Assembly: GCA_024648655.1 (NCBI GenBank)
Contig: JAGGDZ010000252.1
Location: 1 to 25,840 of the forward strand
Source of the DNA: Chloroflexota bacterium
Lineage (GTDB): Bacteria > Chloroflexota > Dehalococcoidia > Lucifugimonadales > JADFKI01
DNA: 25,840 bases
Direction of reading: 5' to 3'
Below are positions 1 through 6,593 of this stretch, one piece after another. Position numbers and translations under genes: made by a program. The notes under the pieces were generated by a model, which made no database searches, was not told where the DNA came from, and saw nothing but the letters and a program-made list of their open reading frames with translations. The stretch's first letter is position 1; every line of letters starts with the position of its first letter.

Positions 1-12
1 AGCCCAACAACG

Positions 13-831
13 TCAGCCTCCATTGCCCTCGTCCGGCGTCATCGCCTTCGCTTCCCGCCACAACTGTTCCTTCTCGTCCATGGACAGCGAATCAAACGAT
101 ACACCCCGCTCACGGCTCAGCCGCTCCATTATGACGAATCTGCCATAGAAGCGCCGGTTCGTACCTCGAAGCGACGCCTCCGCCTCGATGCCCAGCCATC
201 GCGCCGCGTTGACCACCGAGAACAACAGGTCGCCGAGTTCCTCCTCGCGCTCCTTATCCGATCCTGCGCCTTCAATCTCTGAAAGCTCCTCAGCCACCTT
301 GTCCAGCACGCCCTGAAAATCGTCCCAGTCGAAGCCCGCGCGCTCGGCTCTCGATTGTATGGACTGGGCATAAGCGAGAGCGGGCATGTTCTTAGGCACG
401 CCGTCGAGAATTGACGCGCCCGATTCCGCCCTCTCCTGCCGCTTGACGGCATCCCAGTTCGCAATCGCGCCCTCAGCGTCCGGCACCCACTTGTTGTCGA
501 ACACATGCGGGTGCCGGCGCACCAACTTGTCCACCAGAGTGCCCATCACTTCGTCCCGCCTGAACTTCCCTCCGTCCTCGCCCAGCTTCAACTGAAACAG
601 CACATGAAACAGCACATCACCCAACTCCTCCACTATCTTGCCGGTGTCGCCCTCCTCTATCGCCTCGATGAGTTCGTAGCACTCTTCGAGGAACATGTCC
701 GCCAGAGATTCGTGCGTCTGTTTCTTGTCCCAGGGGCACCCGTCAGGCCCGAGCAAGTAGTCAAGAACCTGATGAACGCCTTCGTATGTGCCGGGATAGC
801 TCTTGTTCGTTGTCATATCGTTCCTATCCAT
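13..831 (-). CDS. mazG: Nucleoside triphosphate pyrophosphohydrolase MazG
   Basis: Hydrolyses (d)NTPs to the monophosphate and pyrophosphate, a house-cleaning enzyme of the cytosol. Two MazG repeats are visible in the 272-residue product. The first, at about residues 15-95, has the metal-binding pattern E49-E50-x-x-E53 and E69-x-x-D72, plus the family signature GCPWDKKQTHESL and KLVRRHPHVF. The second, at about 165-235, has EELSEIE followed by EEELGDLLF. Length and two-domain layout match full-length MazG. The start is ambiguous: a 15-bp tandem duplication covers it, so both ATG 831 and the in-frame ATG 816 (MTTNKS) have an AGGA ribosome-binding site 5-6 nt upstream. The gene is monocistronic here and divergent from the downstream-numbered membrane-protein gene. 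Identity is secure; only the start is open. Confidence 0.95.
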   Translation of the reverse strand: MDRNDMTTNKSYPGTYEGVHQVLDYLLGPDGCPWDKKQTHESLADMFLEECYELIEAIEEGDTGKIVEELGDVLFHVLFQLKLGEDGGKFRRDEVMGTLVDKLVRRHPHVFDNKWVPDAEGAIANWDAVKRQERAESGASILDGVPKNMPALAYAQSIQSRAERAGFDWDDFQGVLDKVAEELSEIEGAGSDKEREEELGDLLFSVVNAARWLGIEAEASLRGTNRRFYGRFVIMERLSRERGVSFDSLSMDEKEQLWREAKAMTPDEGNGG

Positions 832-850
832 TCAATTCCTATCCATTCAA
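821..850. repeat. 15-bp exact tandem duplication over the mazG start
   Basis: Two exact copies of a 15-bp unit (821-835 and 836-850) lie across the mazG start codon. On the minus strand each copy contains ATGGATAGGAA, so both an ATG and an AGGA ribosome-binding site are doubled. The upstream copy starts a four-codon frame (ATG 846, then Asp-Arg-Asn, TGA 834-832) that stops immediately before ATG 831. Confidence 0.9.
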
Positions 851-882
851 TTTCCTGCTGCCAGGGCTATACGGCTGTTATT

Positions 883-912
883 CCAGGGGAGCGCAACCCA
901 GGGGAGCGCAAC
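883..912. repeat. 15-bp exact tandem duplication, intergenic
   Basis: Two exact 15-bp copies (unit CCAGGGGAGCGCAAC) at 883-897 and 898-912, between the divergent mazG and DUF1461 genes. It is only about 30 bp from the duplication over the mazG start. No function is evident. Confidence 0.9.
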
Positions 913-942
913 GGACGAGGAACCTGAACGTCTTCTCAGGGA

Positions 943-973
943 TTGACTTCTGATTTACATAAGGGGTCATATA
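943..973 (+). promoter_or_regulatory. Weak candidate sigma70 promoter for the DUF1461 gene
   Basis: A TTGACT box at 943-948 is followed 18-19 nt later by TCATAT/CATATA (967-973), about 50 nt before the ATG at 1024. The -35 is good; the -10 match is poor, so this is only a suggestion. Confidence 0.3.
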
Positions 974-1023
974 CCATTGTGCAAACGCTATCAGATTGGC
1001 GGGTCGGATGGTAGCATTGAAGT

Positions 1024-1731
1024 ATGCTAAGCATCGCAAGAATTGCCGCCGCCGCGCTTTTCACGGCGCTCGTTCCGCTGTTGCTGATTACCGGCAGCGT
1101 CAGGTTCGTCATCAACCTACCCGCGCTGTACAGCTACGGCTTCGACAGGTACGAAATCTCAGAGTACACCCGCATCGAGCGCGCCGACCTTATCGCCGCG
1201 GGCAAGCAGATACGCGACTACTTCAACAACGATGAGGAAAACCTGATTATCCGCACATACGTAGGCGGCGTGCTGGCAGAGTCATTGTACAATGAGCGCG
1301 AGACTCACCACATGCGTGATGTGAAAGCTCTGGTTCGTGGCGTCTATCTGGTGCAGATGCTCGTCCTGCTGTACATGGTGGCGTACATAGCCGTCGGGTT
1401 CTGGCTGCGCCGCGCCGACTTCTGGGAGATGCTGGGACGCGATGTGAGCAGGGGCGGCAAGCTGACGCTTGCTCTCGTCGTCGTTGTGGGGCTGCTTGCG
1501 CTGGTCGCCTTCAACCAACTGTTCCTGCTGTTCCATCTCGTCAGCTTCAGCAACGACTTCTGGATGCTCGACCCGCGCCGCGACTACCTCATTGCCATGT
1601 TCCCGCAGGGCTTCTTCTTCGACGCCACGATGCTCATAGCCTTCTGCACAATAGCGTCAGCCACTGTTCTCGTCGCCATCCCGCGGATCGCCCGGATAAT
1701 TGCGCGCGGCTGGCAGGGGGAAGGGCGTTGA
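1024..1731 (+). CDS. TIGR01906/DUF1461 family integral membrane protein
   Basis: A 235-residue membrane protein of the TIGR01906 (DUF1461) family, of unknown biochemical role. An N-terminal membrane segment (about residues 7-30) is followed by an extracytoplasmic stretch of about 85 residues containing YGFDRY, ISEYT and the YFNND motif. Three more hydrophobic segments follow at about 110-130, 147-172 and 195-225, and the protein ends in a basic tail (RIARIIARGWQGEGR). This four-helix layout with a long first loop is typical of the family. ATG 1024 has no strong ribosome-binding site, only GAAG a few bases upstream. It stands alone between mazG and a pair of genes on the opposite strand. Family assignment is from remembered sequence pattern. 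Confidence 0.8.
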   Translation: MLSIARIAAAALFTALVPLLLITGSVRFVINLPALYSYGFDRYEISEYTRIERADLIAAGKQIRDYFNNDEENLIIRTYVGGVLAESLYNERETHHMRDVKALVRGVYLVQMLVLLYMVAYIAVGFWLRRADFWEMLGRDVSRGGKLTLALVVVVGLLALVAFNQLFLLFHLVSFSNDFWMLDPRRDYLIAMFPQGFFFDATMLIAFCTIASATVLVAIPRIARIIARGWQGEGR

Positions 1732-1778
1732 TGGTTTGCCGCTCTTGCGGCTTTCACTCCCGTCCAATTTACCCCATC

Positions 1779-1812
1779 AAGAGGGAAGGGACATTAAGAG
1801 GGAAGGGACATT
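1779..1812. repeat. 17-bp exact tandem duplication downstream of the DUF1461 gene
   Basis: Two exact copies of AAGAGGGAAGGGACATT at 1779-1795 and 1796-1812, in the 179-bp gap between two convergent genes. No hairpin with a T-run was seen in this gap. Confidence 0.9.
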
Positions 1813-1910
1813 GAGCCTGCGTCCGTAGGCGATTCAGGTATTTACTCACCCTTGTCAGCCCTATGGGGAGATGCCTCTGGTAGAAGAGAGGACGAGGACT
1901 TTGTGGGGGG

Positions 1911-2234
1911 TTACACGTTGAAACCGTAGTCGCGCTCCACCCGCGCCACGCGCACCTTGTAGCTCTTATAGTATGTGTCGCGTCCCCGCTGCTGGATAAT
2001 GAGGTGCTCTGCCAGTTCCTTGAACGCCCGTATCGTCTCGTCGCTGTCCCAGTAGGACACGGCGATGCTCAGGTCGTCATCGCCCGTAGCCTCAACGCCG
2101 AGGAAGCCCGGGTGGTTCTTCGCCAACTCCAAGATAGTCTGAGTATCCTCCGCGTAGCCCTCATGCGCCCCCGTATGCGTAGATGAGAATATCGCCGCGT
2201 AGTAGGGCGGCTGCGGTGTATTCGCCTGTGTCAT
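1911..2234 (-). CDS. Antibiotic biosynthesis monooxygenase (ABM) fold protein
   Basis: A 107-residue protein of the ABM dimeric alpha/beta-barrel superfamily. Recognisable features are YYAAIFSSTHT at the first strand, the central GFLGVEAT...ISVSYW-like block (here HPGFLGVEA and IAVSYWDSDETIRAFKE), and the C-terminal YYKSYKVRVARVERDYGF. This C-terminal pattern is typical of stand-alone small ABM proteins of unknown substrate, so a monooxygenase activity cannot be asserted. A GAGGGAGA ribosome-binding site precedes the ATG. The gene begins 21 bp after the stop of the UGSC selenoprotein gene, so the two are probably co-transcribed. Related proteins bind haem or small aromatic or polyketide substrates; nothing here fixes the ligand. 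Confidence 0.85.
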   Translation of the reverse strand: MTQANTPQPPYYAAIFSSTHTGAHEGYAEDTQTILELAKNHPGFLGVEATGDDDLSIAVSYWDSDETIRAFKELAEHLIIQQRGRDTYYKSYKVRVARVERDYGFNV

Positions 2235-2255
2235 ATATCTCCCTCTGTGCGTCCT

Positions 2256-2801
2256 TTACCTGCCCGTGAGGATGGTCACCACCGTGTCAAAGATTTCATC
2301 GGCGTGGATGCGGAGCTGCTCCTCGCTCAGTCCTGCGATAGGATGCGGCGTGAAAATCACAGGATAGCCGGACGCGCCCCACATCGCCGCCATCGAGTTC
2401 GAAGTCTCGATGAATCGGTCGGTGCAAATCGTAACCGACGGGATGCCCGCCTTCTCTACATGTACTCCGTCGTGCACACTGCACGCGCTGCACGACCCTC
2501 AATCACCCACACCGACAATCACATAGTCGCACTCCTCTGCCATATCCGCGACCACGGAGGGATCGGCCGGCTTTGACGCCGACGGCTTGGCGTGGTACTT
2601 GATGCCGGCTATGCCGAATCGCTCGTCGAGCAGGTCGGTAAGTTGTTCAAGGTACTCCTTGGCGTTCACCTTGCTGTCGTCTATGATGCCCACGCGCTTG
2701 TCGCGCAGGTCGTTTAGACGCGGCGCGCCCTCGAACTCCGGCACTATCGGCAGCGTCGTCGGGTCAACCAGCACATAGCGTTGTCTCGTCTCTACGACCA
2801 T
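2256..2801 (-). CDS. UGSC-family selenoprotein (in-frame TGA read as selenocysteine)
   Basis: One continuous frame of 181 codons with a single internal TGA (2501-2499). It begins at ATG 2801 behind a perfect AGGAGG box 6 nt upstream. Residues 1-100 (containing RVGIIDDSKVNAKEYLEQL and YVIVGVGD) run into the TGA, then GSCSACSVHDGVHVEKAG and a further 70 residues to a TAA. If TGA is selenocysteine, the motif is U101-G-S-C104-S-A-C107, the hallmark of the UGSC (seleno)protein family described from marine metagenomes; homologues can carry Cys at the U position. A thioredoxin-like redox role is presumed for the U/C motif, but the substrate is unknown. A hairpin placed like a bacterial SECIS follows the TGA. 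An automatic gene caller would split this into a 100-residue protein and a false downstream start at GTG 2477. An ABM-fold gene follows in the same operon. A nonsense-mutated pseudogene is the alternative; conserved sequence on both sides argues against it. Confidence 0.88.
2471..2485 (-). promoter_or_regulatory. Candidate bacterial SECIS hairpin
   Basis: Minus-strand sequence CGTGCA-GTG-TGCACG forms a perfect 6-bp stem with a GUG loop. The loop lies 20-22 nt after the UGA, about where the SelB-binding loop lies in E. coli fdhF, and has the G-U pair expected of bacterial SECIS loops. A competing outer stem (GTCGTGCA at 2496-2489 with TGCACGAC at 2476-2469, 8 bp) is also possible. The hairpin is inside the coding sequence, as is normal for bacterial SECIS elements. 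Confidence 0.65.
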
Positions 2802-3020
2802 CGTTGTCCTCCTGATATGATTATCGGCAAAGAAATAGAGATTTCCGTATTCGTATTATTGTTGCACACGTCCATATTACTGCTGCATACGCTGAAACAA
2901 CGCTTCTCATAGTCCGTCCAGCGGCGCCCCCCTCGAGACGACCTGTCGCCGTTCGATAGAAGCCATCCGAGCGCTTGTAATGCGAATACCTTCACTCACA
3001 TCACCAAAGCCCTCGACAGG
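2802..3020. other. Intergenic region upstream of the selenoprotein gene
   Basis: This 219-bp stretch lies between the start of the UGSC gene and the 3' end of the fmdB-like gene, both on the minus strand. It holds the selenoprotein ribosome-binding site (AGGAGG, about 2808-2813) and an imperfect doubling of a TATTATTGTTGCACACG-like word around 2850-2890. No convincing promoter or terminator was found. Confidence 0.4.
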
Positions 3021-3260
3021 CTACACGCCCATCGCGCAGGCGCAGCCACCGCCCGCGCTGCCTCCACAGCACCCGCCGGCGCCTGCGACGGCGCTCGTCT
3101 GTCCGCTGTCGTCGGACGAGAACGCTGCGAACACGGAGAACACGCGTCGCGACTCGCTCCCGCAGTCCGGACAGGGCGCAGGCTCGTCAATCTGGCTCAT
3201 CGAGCGGCGCTTATCGAACCGGTTGTGGCAAGTAACGCAGGTGTATTCGTAGATGGGCAT
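3021..3260 (-). CDS. FmdB-family zinc ribbon protein
   Basis: A 79-residue protein of the FmdB/TIGR02605 putative regulatory family. It opens with MPIYEYTCVTCHNRFD and continues to CPDCGSESRRVFS, giving the two CxxC pairs (C8/C11 and C34/C37 region) of a single zinc ribbon. The second half is a low-complexity Ser/Ala/Gly tail ending in a Cys-rich run (GGCCGGSAGGGCACAMGV), common in this family. FmdB was named from a formamidase operon, but most members have no proven role. An AGAGG ribosome-binding site precedes the ATG at 3260. The gene is divergent from trpB, sharing a region of about 150 bp. Confidence 0.9.
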   Translation of the reverse strand: MPIYEYTCVTCHNRFDKRRSMSQIDEPAPCPDCGSESRRVFSVFAAFSSDDSGQTSAVAGAGGCCGGSAGGGCACAMGV

Positions 3261-3340
3261 AGGTAACCTCTTTGCATATTATGGCGGACTTTGCATGATT
3301 CTATGGTTATCGTTGCGTCAGGTCAACCAACAGGCGATAA

Positions 3341-3380
3341 TGGAAATATCCCGTTTATCCTGTCCATTTCGTTATTTCCA
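3341..3380. repeat. Inverted repeat upstream of trpB
   Basis: The arms TGGAAATA (3341-3348) and TATTTCCA (3373-3380) are perfect 8-bp complements around a 24-nt centre. On the minus strand the centre contains GACAGGATAAACGGGAT, a word group that recurs inside tilS and at the purN/purM junction. It lies in the shared fmdB/trpB upstream region, so it could be either a dispersed palindromic repeat or a regulatory hairpin. Confidence 0.5.
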
Positions 3381-3408
3381 ATGCAAAAGGGCTTATGCAA
3401 AAGGGCTT
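3381..3408. repeat. 14-bp exact tandem duplication at the trpB start
   Basis: Two exact copies of ATGCAAAAGGGCTT (3381-3394 and 3395-3408) run directly into the trpB start codons. Each copy carries an AAAAGGG ribosome-binding site. The second copy opens a five-codon frame (ATG 3395, then Gln-Lys-Gly-Leu, TGA 3410-3412) whose stop overlaps the trpB ATGATG. Confidence 0.9.
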
Positions 3409-4617
3409 ATGATGACTACTACACAGAAAACTCTGCCTGACGAGCGAGGAAGATTCGGCGACTTCGGCGGGCGCTTCGTGCCCGAGACGCTAATGAGCGC
3501 AATCGAAGAACTTGAACGCGAGTATGCGACGGTGCAAAGCGACGAAGAATTCCAGGCGGAATTGCAGTCCCTTTCGACCCACTATGTCGGACGCCCTACC
3601 CCCCTCTACTACGCTGAGAACCTGAGCGCCGAGCTTGGAGGTGCGCAGATTTACATCAAGCGCGAGGACCTGGCGCACACCGGCGCGCACAAAATCAACA
3701 ACGCACTCGGACAGGCGTTGCTCGCCAAGCGCATGGGCAAGAACCGCGTCATCGCCGAGACCGGCGCAGGCCAGCACGGCGTCGCAACCGCAACCGTCTG
3801 CGCCATGCTTAAGCAGGAGTGCATCGTCTATATGGGCGAAGAAGACATCCGCAGGCAGGCGCTCAACGTATTCCGCATGCGCCTGCTGGGCGCGGAGGTG
3901 CGCTCCGTGTCATCGGGCAGCAAGACCCTCAAAGACGCTATCAACGAGTGCATCCGCGACTGGGTAACCAACGTCGAGGACACGCACTACCTCATCGGCA
4001 GCGTCGTGGGCCCCCATCCGTACCCCATGATGGTGCGCGACTTCCAGAAAATCATCGGCGCGGAGGCGCGCGCGCAGGTACTATCCACAGTCGGCAGGCT
4101 GCCCGACTACGCCGTCGCATGCGTAGGCGGCGGAAGCAACGCCATGGGCCTCTTCTACGAATTCATCGGCGACGAGACGGTGAAGCTGGTCGGAGTCGAG
4201 GCGGGTGGCGAGGGTGTTGAGACCGGCAGGCACTCATCCACGCTCACTTCCGGCAGGGTAGGGGTCTTGCACGGCAGCATGTCCTACCTCTTGCAGGATG
4301 ACGACGGGCAGGTCATGGAGGCGCACAGCATATCCGCGGGGCTTGACTACCCCGGCGTAGGCCCAGAGCACAGCTGGCTCAGTGACATTGGTCGCGCAGA
4401 GTATGTCAGCGTAACCGACACCGAAGCGCTGGAAGGCTTCCGGCTAATGTGCCGCACCGAAGGCATCATCCCAGCCCTCGAACCCGCGCACGCAGCGTAC
4501 TACATCGCCCAGCTCGCCCCTACGCTCCCGCCTGACCGGATAATCCTGATGGGGCTGAGCGGACGCGGTGACAAGGACATGGACACCGTAGCCTCCGCAC
4601 TCGGCGTCAGCATATAG
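3409..4617 (+). CDS. trpB: Tryptophan synthase beta chain
   Basis: Condenses indole with L-serine to L-tryptophan using pyridoxal phosphate. Counting from ATG 3409 (402 residues): the N-terminal signature GRFGDFGGRFVPETLM is at 14-29, the PLP Schiff-base lysine is K95 in HTGAHKINNALGQAL, the catalytic Glu is E117 in AETGAGQHG, and the phosphate-binding loop GGGSNAMG is at 240-247. Length and N-terminus fit the classic TrpB1 class that works with TrpA, although no trpA is adjacent. The reading frame stays open to 3253, but that extension does not resemble the family. The start at 3409 or 3412 is supported by AAGGG just upstream and by the usual TrpB length. The upstream region carries an inverted repeat and a tandem duplication of the start. 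Confidence 0.97.
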   Translation: MMTTTQKTLPDERGRFGDFGGRFVPETLMSAIEELEREYATVQSDEEFQAELQSLSTHYVGRPTPLYYAENLSAELGGAQIYIKREDLAHTGAHKINNALGQALLAKRMGKNRVIAETGAGQHGVATATVCAMLKQECIVYMGEEDIRRQALNVFRMRLLGAEVRSVSSGSKTLKDAINECIRDWVTNVEDTHYLIGSVVGPHPYPMMVRDFQKIIGAEARAQVLSTVGRLPDYAVACVGGGSNAMGLFYEFIGDETVKLVGVEAGGEGVETGRHSSTLTSGRVGVLHGSMSYLLQDDDGQVMEAHSISAGLDYPGVGPEHSWLSDIGRAEYVSVTDTEALEGFRLMCRTEGIIPALEPAHAAYYIAQLAPTLPPDRIILMGLSGRGDKDMDTVASALGVSI

Positions 4618-4732
4618 CCGCGGGTAGTCAGCGTAGCCGAAGAGCGGCGCGCAGAGGTGGAACCAATCGGCTTGTTTGCCCGCTCGACGCAGCCCTGCGC
4701 CGAACGCCCTATCGCCGTCGGAATCTGAGGAG

Positions 4733-4746
4733 CGCCATGCGCCATG
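4733..4746. repeat. 7-bp tandem duplication at the transporter start
   Basis: CGCCATG occurs twice in tandem (4733-4739, 4740-4746). The first ATG (4737) is 6 nt behind a GAGG box and opens a four-codon frame ending at TGA 4749-4751, overlapping the transporter start at 4744. The same arrangement is seen at mazG and trpB. Confidence 0.7.
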
Positions 4747-5784
4747 GTTGAACGGACGACTTCGGATTCTGCCCGGCAGTCCCGCGCGACCCGCTTCATG
4801 CTCGTCGCGGTCATCGGTTTCTCTGCGATTCCCGTCTATATCGCCGTGGCGGACACGCACCGCGCCCCCTTCGTGTTCACCGCGTTCCTGTACGCCGGCC
4901 AGTTCGTGGGACTGGGCGCATACACGATAGCCAGATACCGCCTGCTGTTCTTCCGGCGGCAGCCGCTCGGCGCAATGGCGCGGCAGGTCGTCAGACCCAC
5001 GATGCTGCTGACCTTGACGGGCTACCTCAACTACGCATTCTACTCATGGTCCACCGAATACATAGACCCGGCGGTGACGACCGTGATCTTTGGCGGCTGG
5101 ACGTTCTCCACCGTCCTGTTCATCGGCTGGACATTCAGATCCGAGCGGCGCTACGAGCGCACTTCCGGCGCGCTGATCGGCTTCATGCTCATCGGATTCG
5201 CAGGATTCGCGCTCGCCATCCTGAGCCAGCGAGCCGACATCTTCGACTTCGGGCAGGGCATAACGCCCCTCGTCGAGGTTGCCATCGGCGTGGTGCTTGC
5301 CGTCATCTCCATGAGCATGGCGACCCTCGGCTCATTCGTGCTCAGGTGGGGAGTCGAGACAGCGCAGCGCGTCAAGGATACCGGCGAGCAGCCATACGAA
5401 AAGGACGACCTCGAAATCGCCGGAGTGCTCACAGGCATAGTCGTAGCCGCGCTCGCCGCCGTCCCCGTCAATCTGGCATTGGGGCTTCTGCGTGGCGAAT
5501 CGCCGTCCGGCATCGCCGCGCCCGACTACGCCCTCGCGTTCAGTGTCGGCGTATTCTCGCTCGGCATATGCACCATCCTCTTCAGACGCGCAAACCTGAT
5601 GACACGGAACCTCGGCATCATCGGCATGACCTACGCAACCCTGCCGCTATCACTCCTCTGGCTCGCCCTCCTAGCCGAGATCCAAGTCGAGCGCCCTCTA
5701 TACCTAGCATCAGGCGCCGCCCTTATAGTAGCATCTAACCTCCTCGTCCACTTTCTGGGAAGGCGGGCGTCGGAGGAAATCTAG
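4744..5784 (+). CDS. DMT (EamA-like) superfamily membrane transporter, substrate unknown
   Basis: A 346-residue polytopic protein with about ten hydrophobic segments (starting near residues 18, 45, 83, 108, 140, 172, 228, 262, 287 and 317). It has a short basic first loop and a longer hydrophilic loop (RWGVETAQRVKDTGEQPYEKDDLE) between segments 6 and 7. Ten helices in two halves is the layout of drug/metabolite transporters. I do not recognise a subfamily, and the match to EamA is by architecture rather than by a clear motif. The gene lies 126 bp after trpB on the same strand and could be read from the same promoter. If so, a role in export of an amino acid or aromatic metabolite is imaginable, but that is only context. 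Confidence 0.7.
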   Translation: MVERTTSDSARQSRATRFMLVAVIGFSAIPVYIAVADTHRAPFVFTAFLYAGQFVGLGAYTIARYRLLFFRRQPLGAMARQVVRPTMLLTLTGYLNYAFYSWSTEYIDPAVTTVIFGGWTFSTVLFIGWTFRSERRYERTSGALIGFMLIGFAGFALAILSQRADIFDFGQGITPLVEVAIGVVLAVISMSMATLGSFVLRWGVETAQRVKDTGEQPYEKDDLEIAGVLTGIVVAALAAVPVNLALGLLRGESPSGIAAPDYALAFSVGVFSLGICTILFRRANLMTRNLGIIGMTYATLPLSLLWLALLAEIQVERPLYLASGAALIVASNLLVHFLGRRASEEI

Positions 5785-6092
5785 GGATTCAAGCTAGCGT
5801 AGGTACCATCAAACACACAACACTATCGACAATAAGCGGGTATGAACGATACGGAGCTATAGGGCTGGGCATTGTATCTTTGACTAGCGAAGTGGTAATC
5901 GCATAAGTTAGGGAAAGAGGTTCCGAGTGCGCCAGTGGATGGGGGTGGAATGAATTATGCCCTACGCTCGCTATTGTCGTGTGCTTTACGGGGAGACTTG
6001 TGCTTGATACACTAGGTTTGCCGGTTAGTTTGATCGGCACATTTATCTAGGCAGCGCTGCACGGGGAGTTTGCAAGGTCCGCGTGACCTGAA
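5785..6092. other. Intergenic region between transporter and recX
   Basis: A 308-bp stretch that is more AT-rich than its neighbours. A minus-strand open frame of 83 codons (5789-6040) shows no family resemblance and no ribosome-binding site. GCAGCGCTGC at about 6052-6061 is a perfect 10-bp palindrome just upstream of recX. A GATACACT word at about 6007-6014 might be a -10 box for recX, but no matching -35 was found. Confidence 0.4.
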
Positions 6093-6587
6093 ATGAACGA
6101 AGAAGATAGCGATAGTGACCAGATGAGGCGCGCAAGCGCCTCAGCCATACGCCACCTCGCGCGCAGACCGAGGACCGAAGCAGAGGTCCGCATGTTTCTG
6201 CGCCGCAAGTTTTCCCACGACATCGCAGAGCAGGTCGTTGCAGACCTGCGTGAGCGTTCCCTTATCGACGATGCGGAGTTCGCGCGCCTTTGGGTGGAGA
6301 GCCGCCTTCGCACGAAACCTCGCAGCGCGTGGCTTGTGAGGCGCGAACTGATGGACAAGGGCGTCGCAGGCAACATCGCCGATGCCGCAGTCGAAGATTC
6401 CGACGATTCCGAGAACGCTTACCGTGCCGCATCCACTTATTCTCGCCGCCTGGACGGGGCGGACTACGAGACTTTCCATCGCAGGCTGTACGGCTATATG
6501 GGCAGGCGCGGGTTCAGCGCGTCCATAAGCCGCAGCGTCATCTCCAGCCTTTGGCGCGCCCGTGAAGAGGGCGCCGAACGGAGGTAA
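6093..6587 (+). CDS. recX: Regulatory protein RecX
   Basis: Binds RecA filaments and modulates recombination and the SOS response. The 164-residue protein shows the RecX three-helix repeats: ASAIRHLARRPRTEAEVRMFLRRKFSHDIAEQVVADLRERSLIDDAEFARLWVESR in the first half (quoted here as one stretch of the family pattern AxxxLxxRxRSExELRxxLxxKG then LxxxgllDDxxFAxxxvxxR), followed by a second repeat LVRRELMDKGV and a third around YRRLYGYMGRRGFS. Unlike many genomes, recA is not adjacent in this window. The gene is followed after 6 bp by a CorC-like gene, whose AGGAGG-type ribosome-binding site lies in the recX 3' end, so recX, the CorC-like gene and tilS form one transcription unit. Confidence 0.92.
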   Translation: MNEEDSDSDQMRRASASAIRHLARRPRTEAEVRMFLRRKFSHDIAEQVVADLRERSLIDDAEFARLWVESRLRTKPRSAWLVRRELMDKGVAGNIADAAVEDSDDSENAYRAASTYSRRLDGADYETFHRRLYGYMGRRGFSASISRSVISSLWRAREEGAERR

Positions 6588-6593
6588 TTCCCC

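Noticed and set aside
593..616. 12-bp exact tandem duplication inside mazG
   Set aside because: The encoded VLFHVLFQL matches the normal length and pattern of the MazG core, so it is codon coincidence rather than an insertion.
2499..2501. In-frame TGA taken as a nonsense mutation or gene boundary
   Set aside because: The motif around it (TGA-G-S-C) is the known selenocysteine family signature, the frame is intact on both sides, and a SECIS-like hairpin follows.
2792..2995. 67-codon minus-strand open frame overlapping the start of the selenoprotein gene
   Set aside because: No family resemblance, no ribosome-binding site, and it overlaps the well-supported AGGAGG-ATG start at 2801.
3253..3408. 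52-residue N-terminal extension of TrpB
   Set aside because: It runs through the inverted repeat and the tandem duplication, has no TrpB similarity, and a normal-length start with AAGGG exists at 3409/3412.
5789..6040. 83-codon minus-strand open frame between the transporter and recX
   Set aside because: Composition is not protein-like, no ribosome-binding site, no recognised motif.
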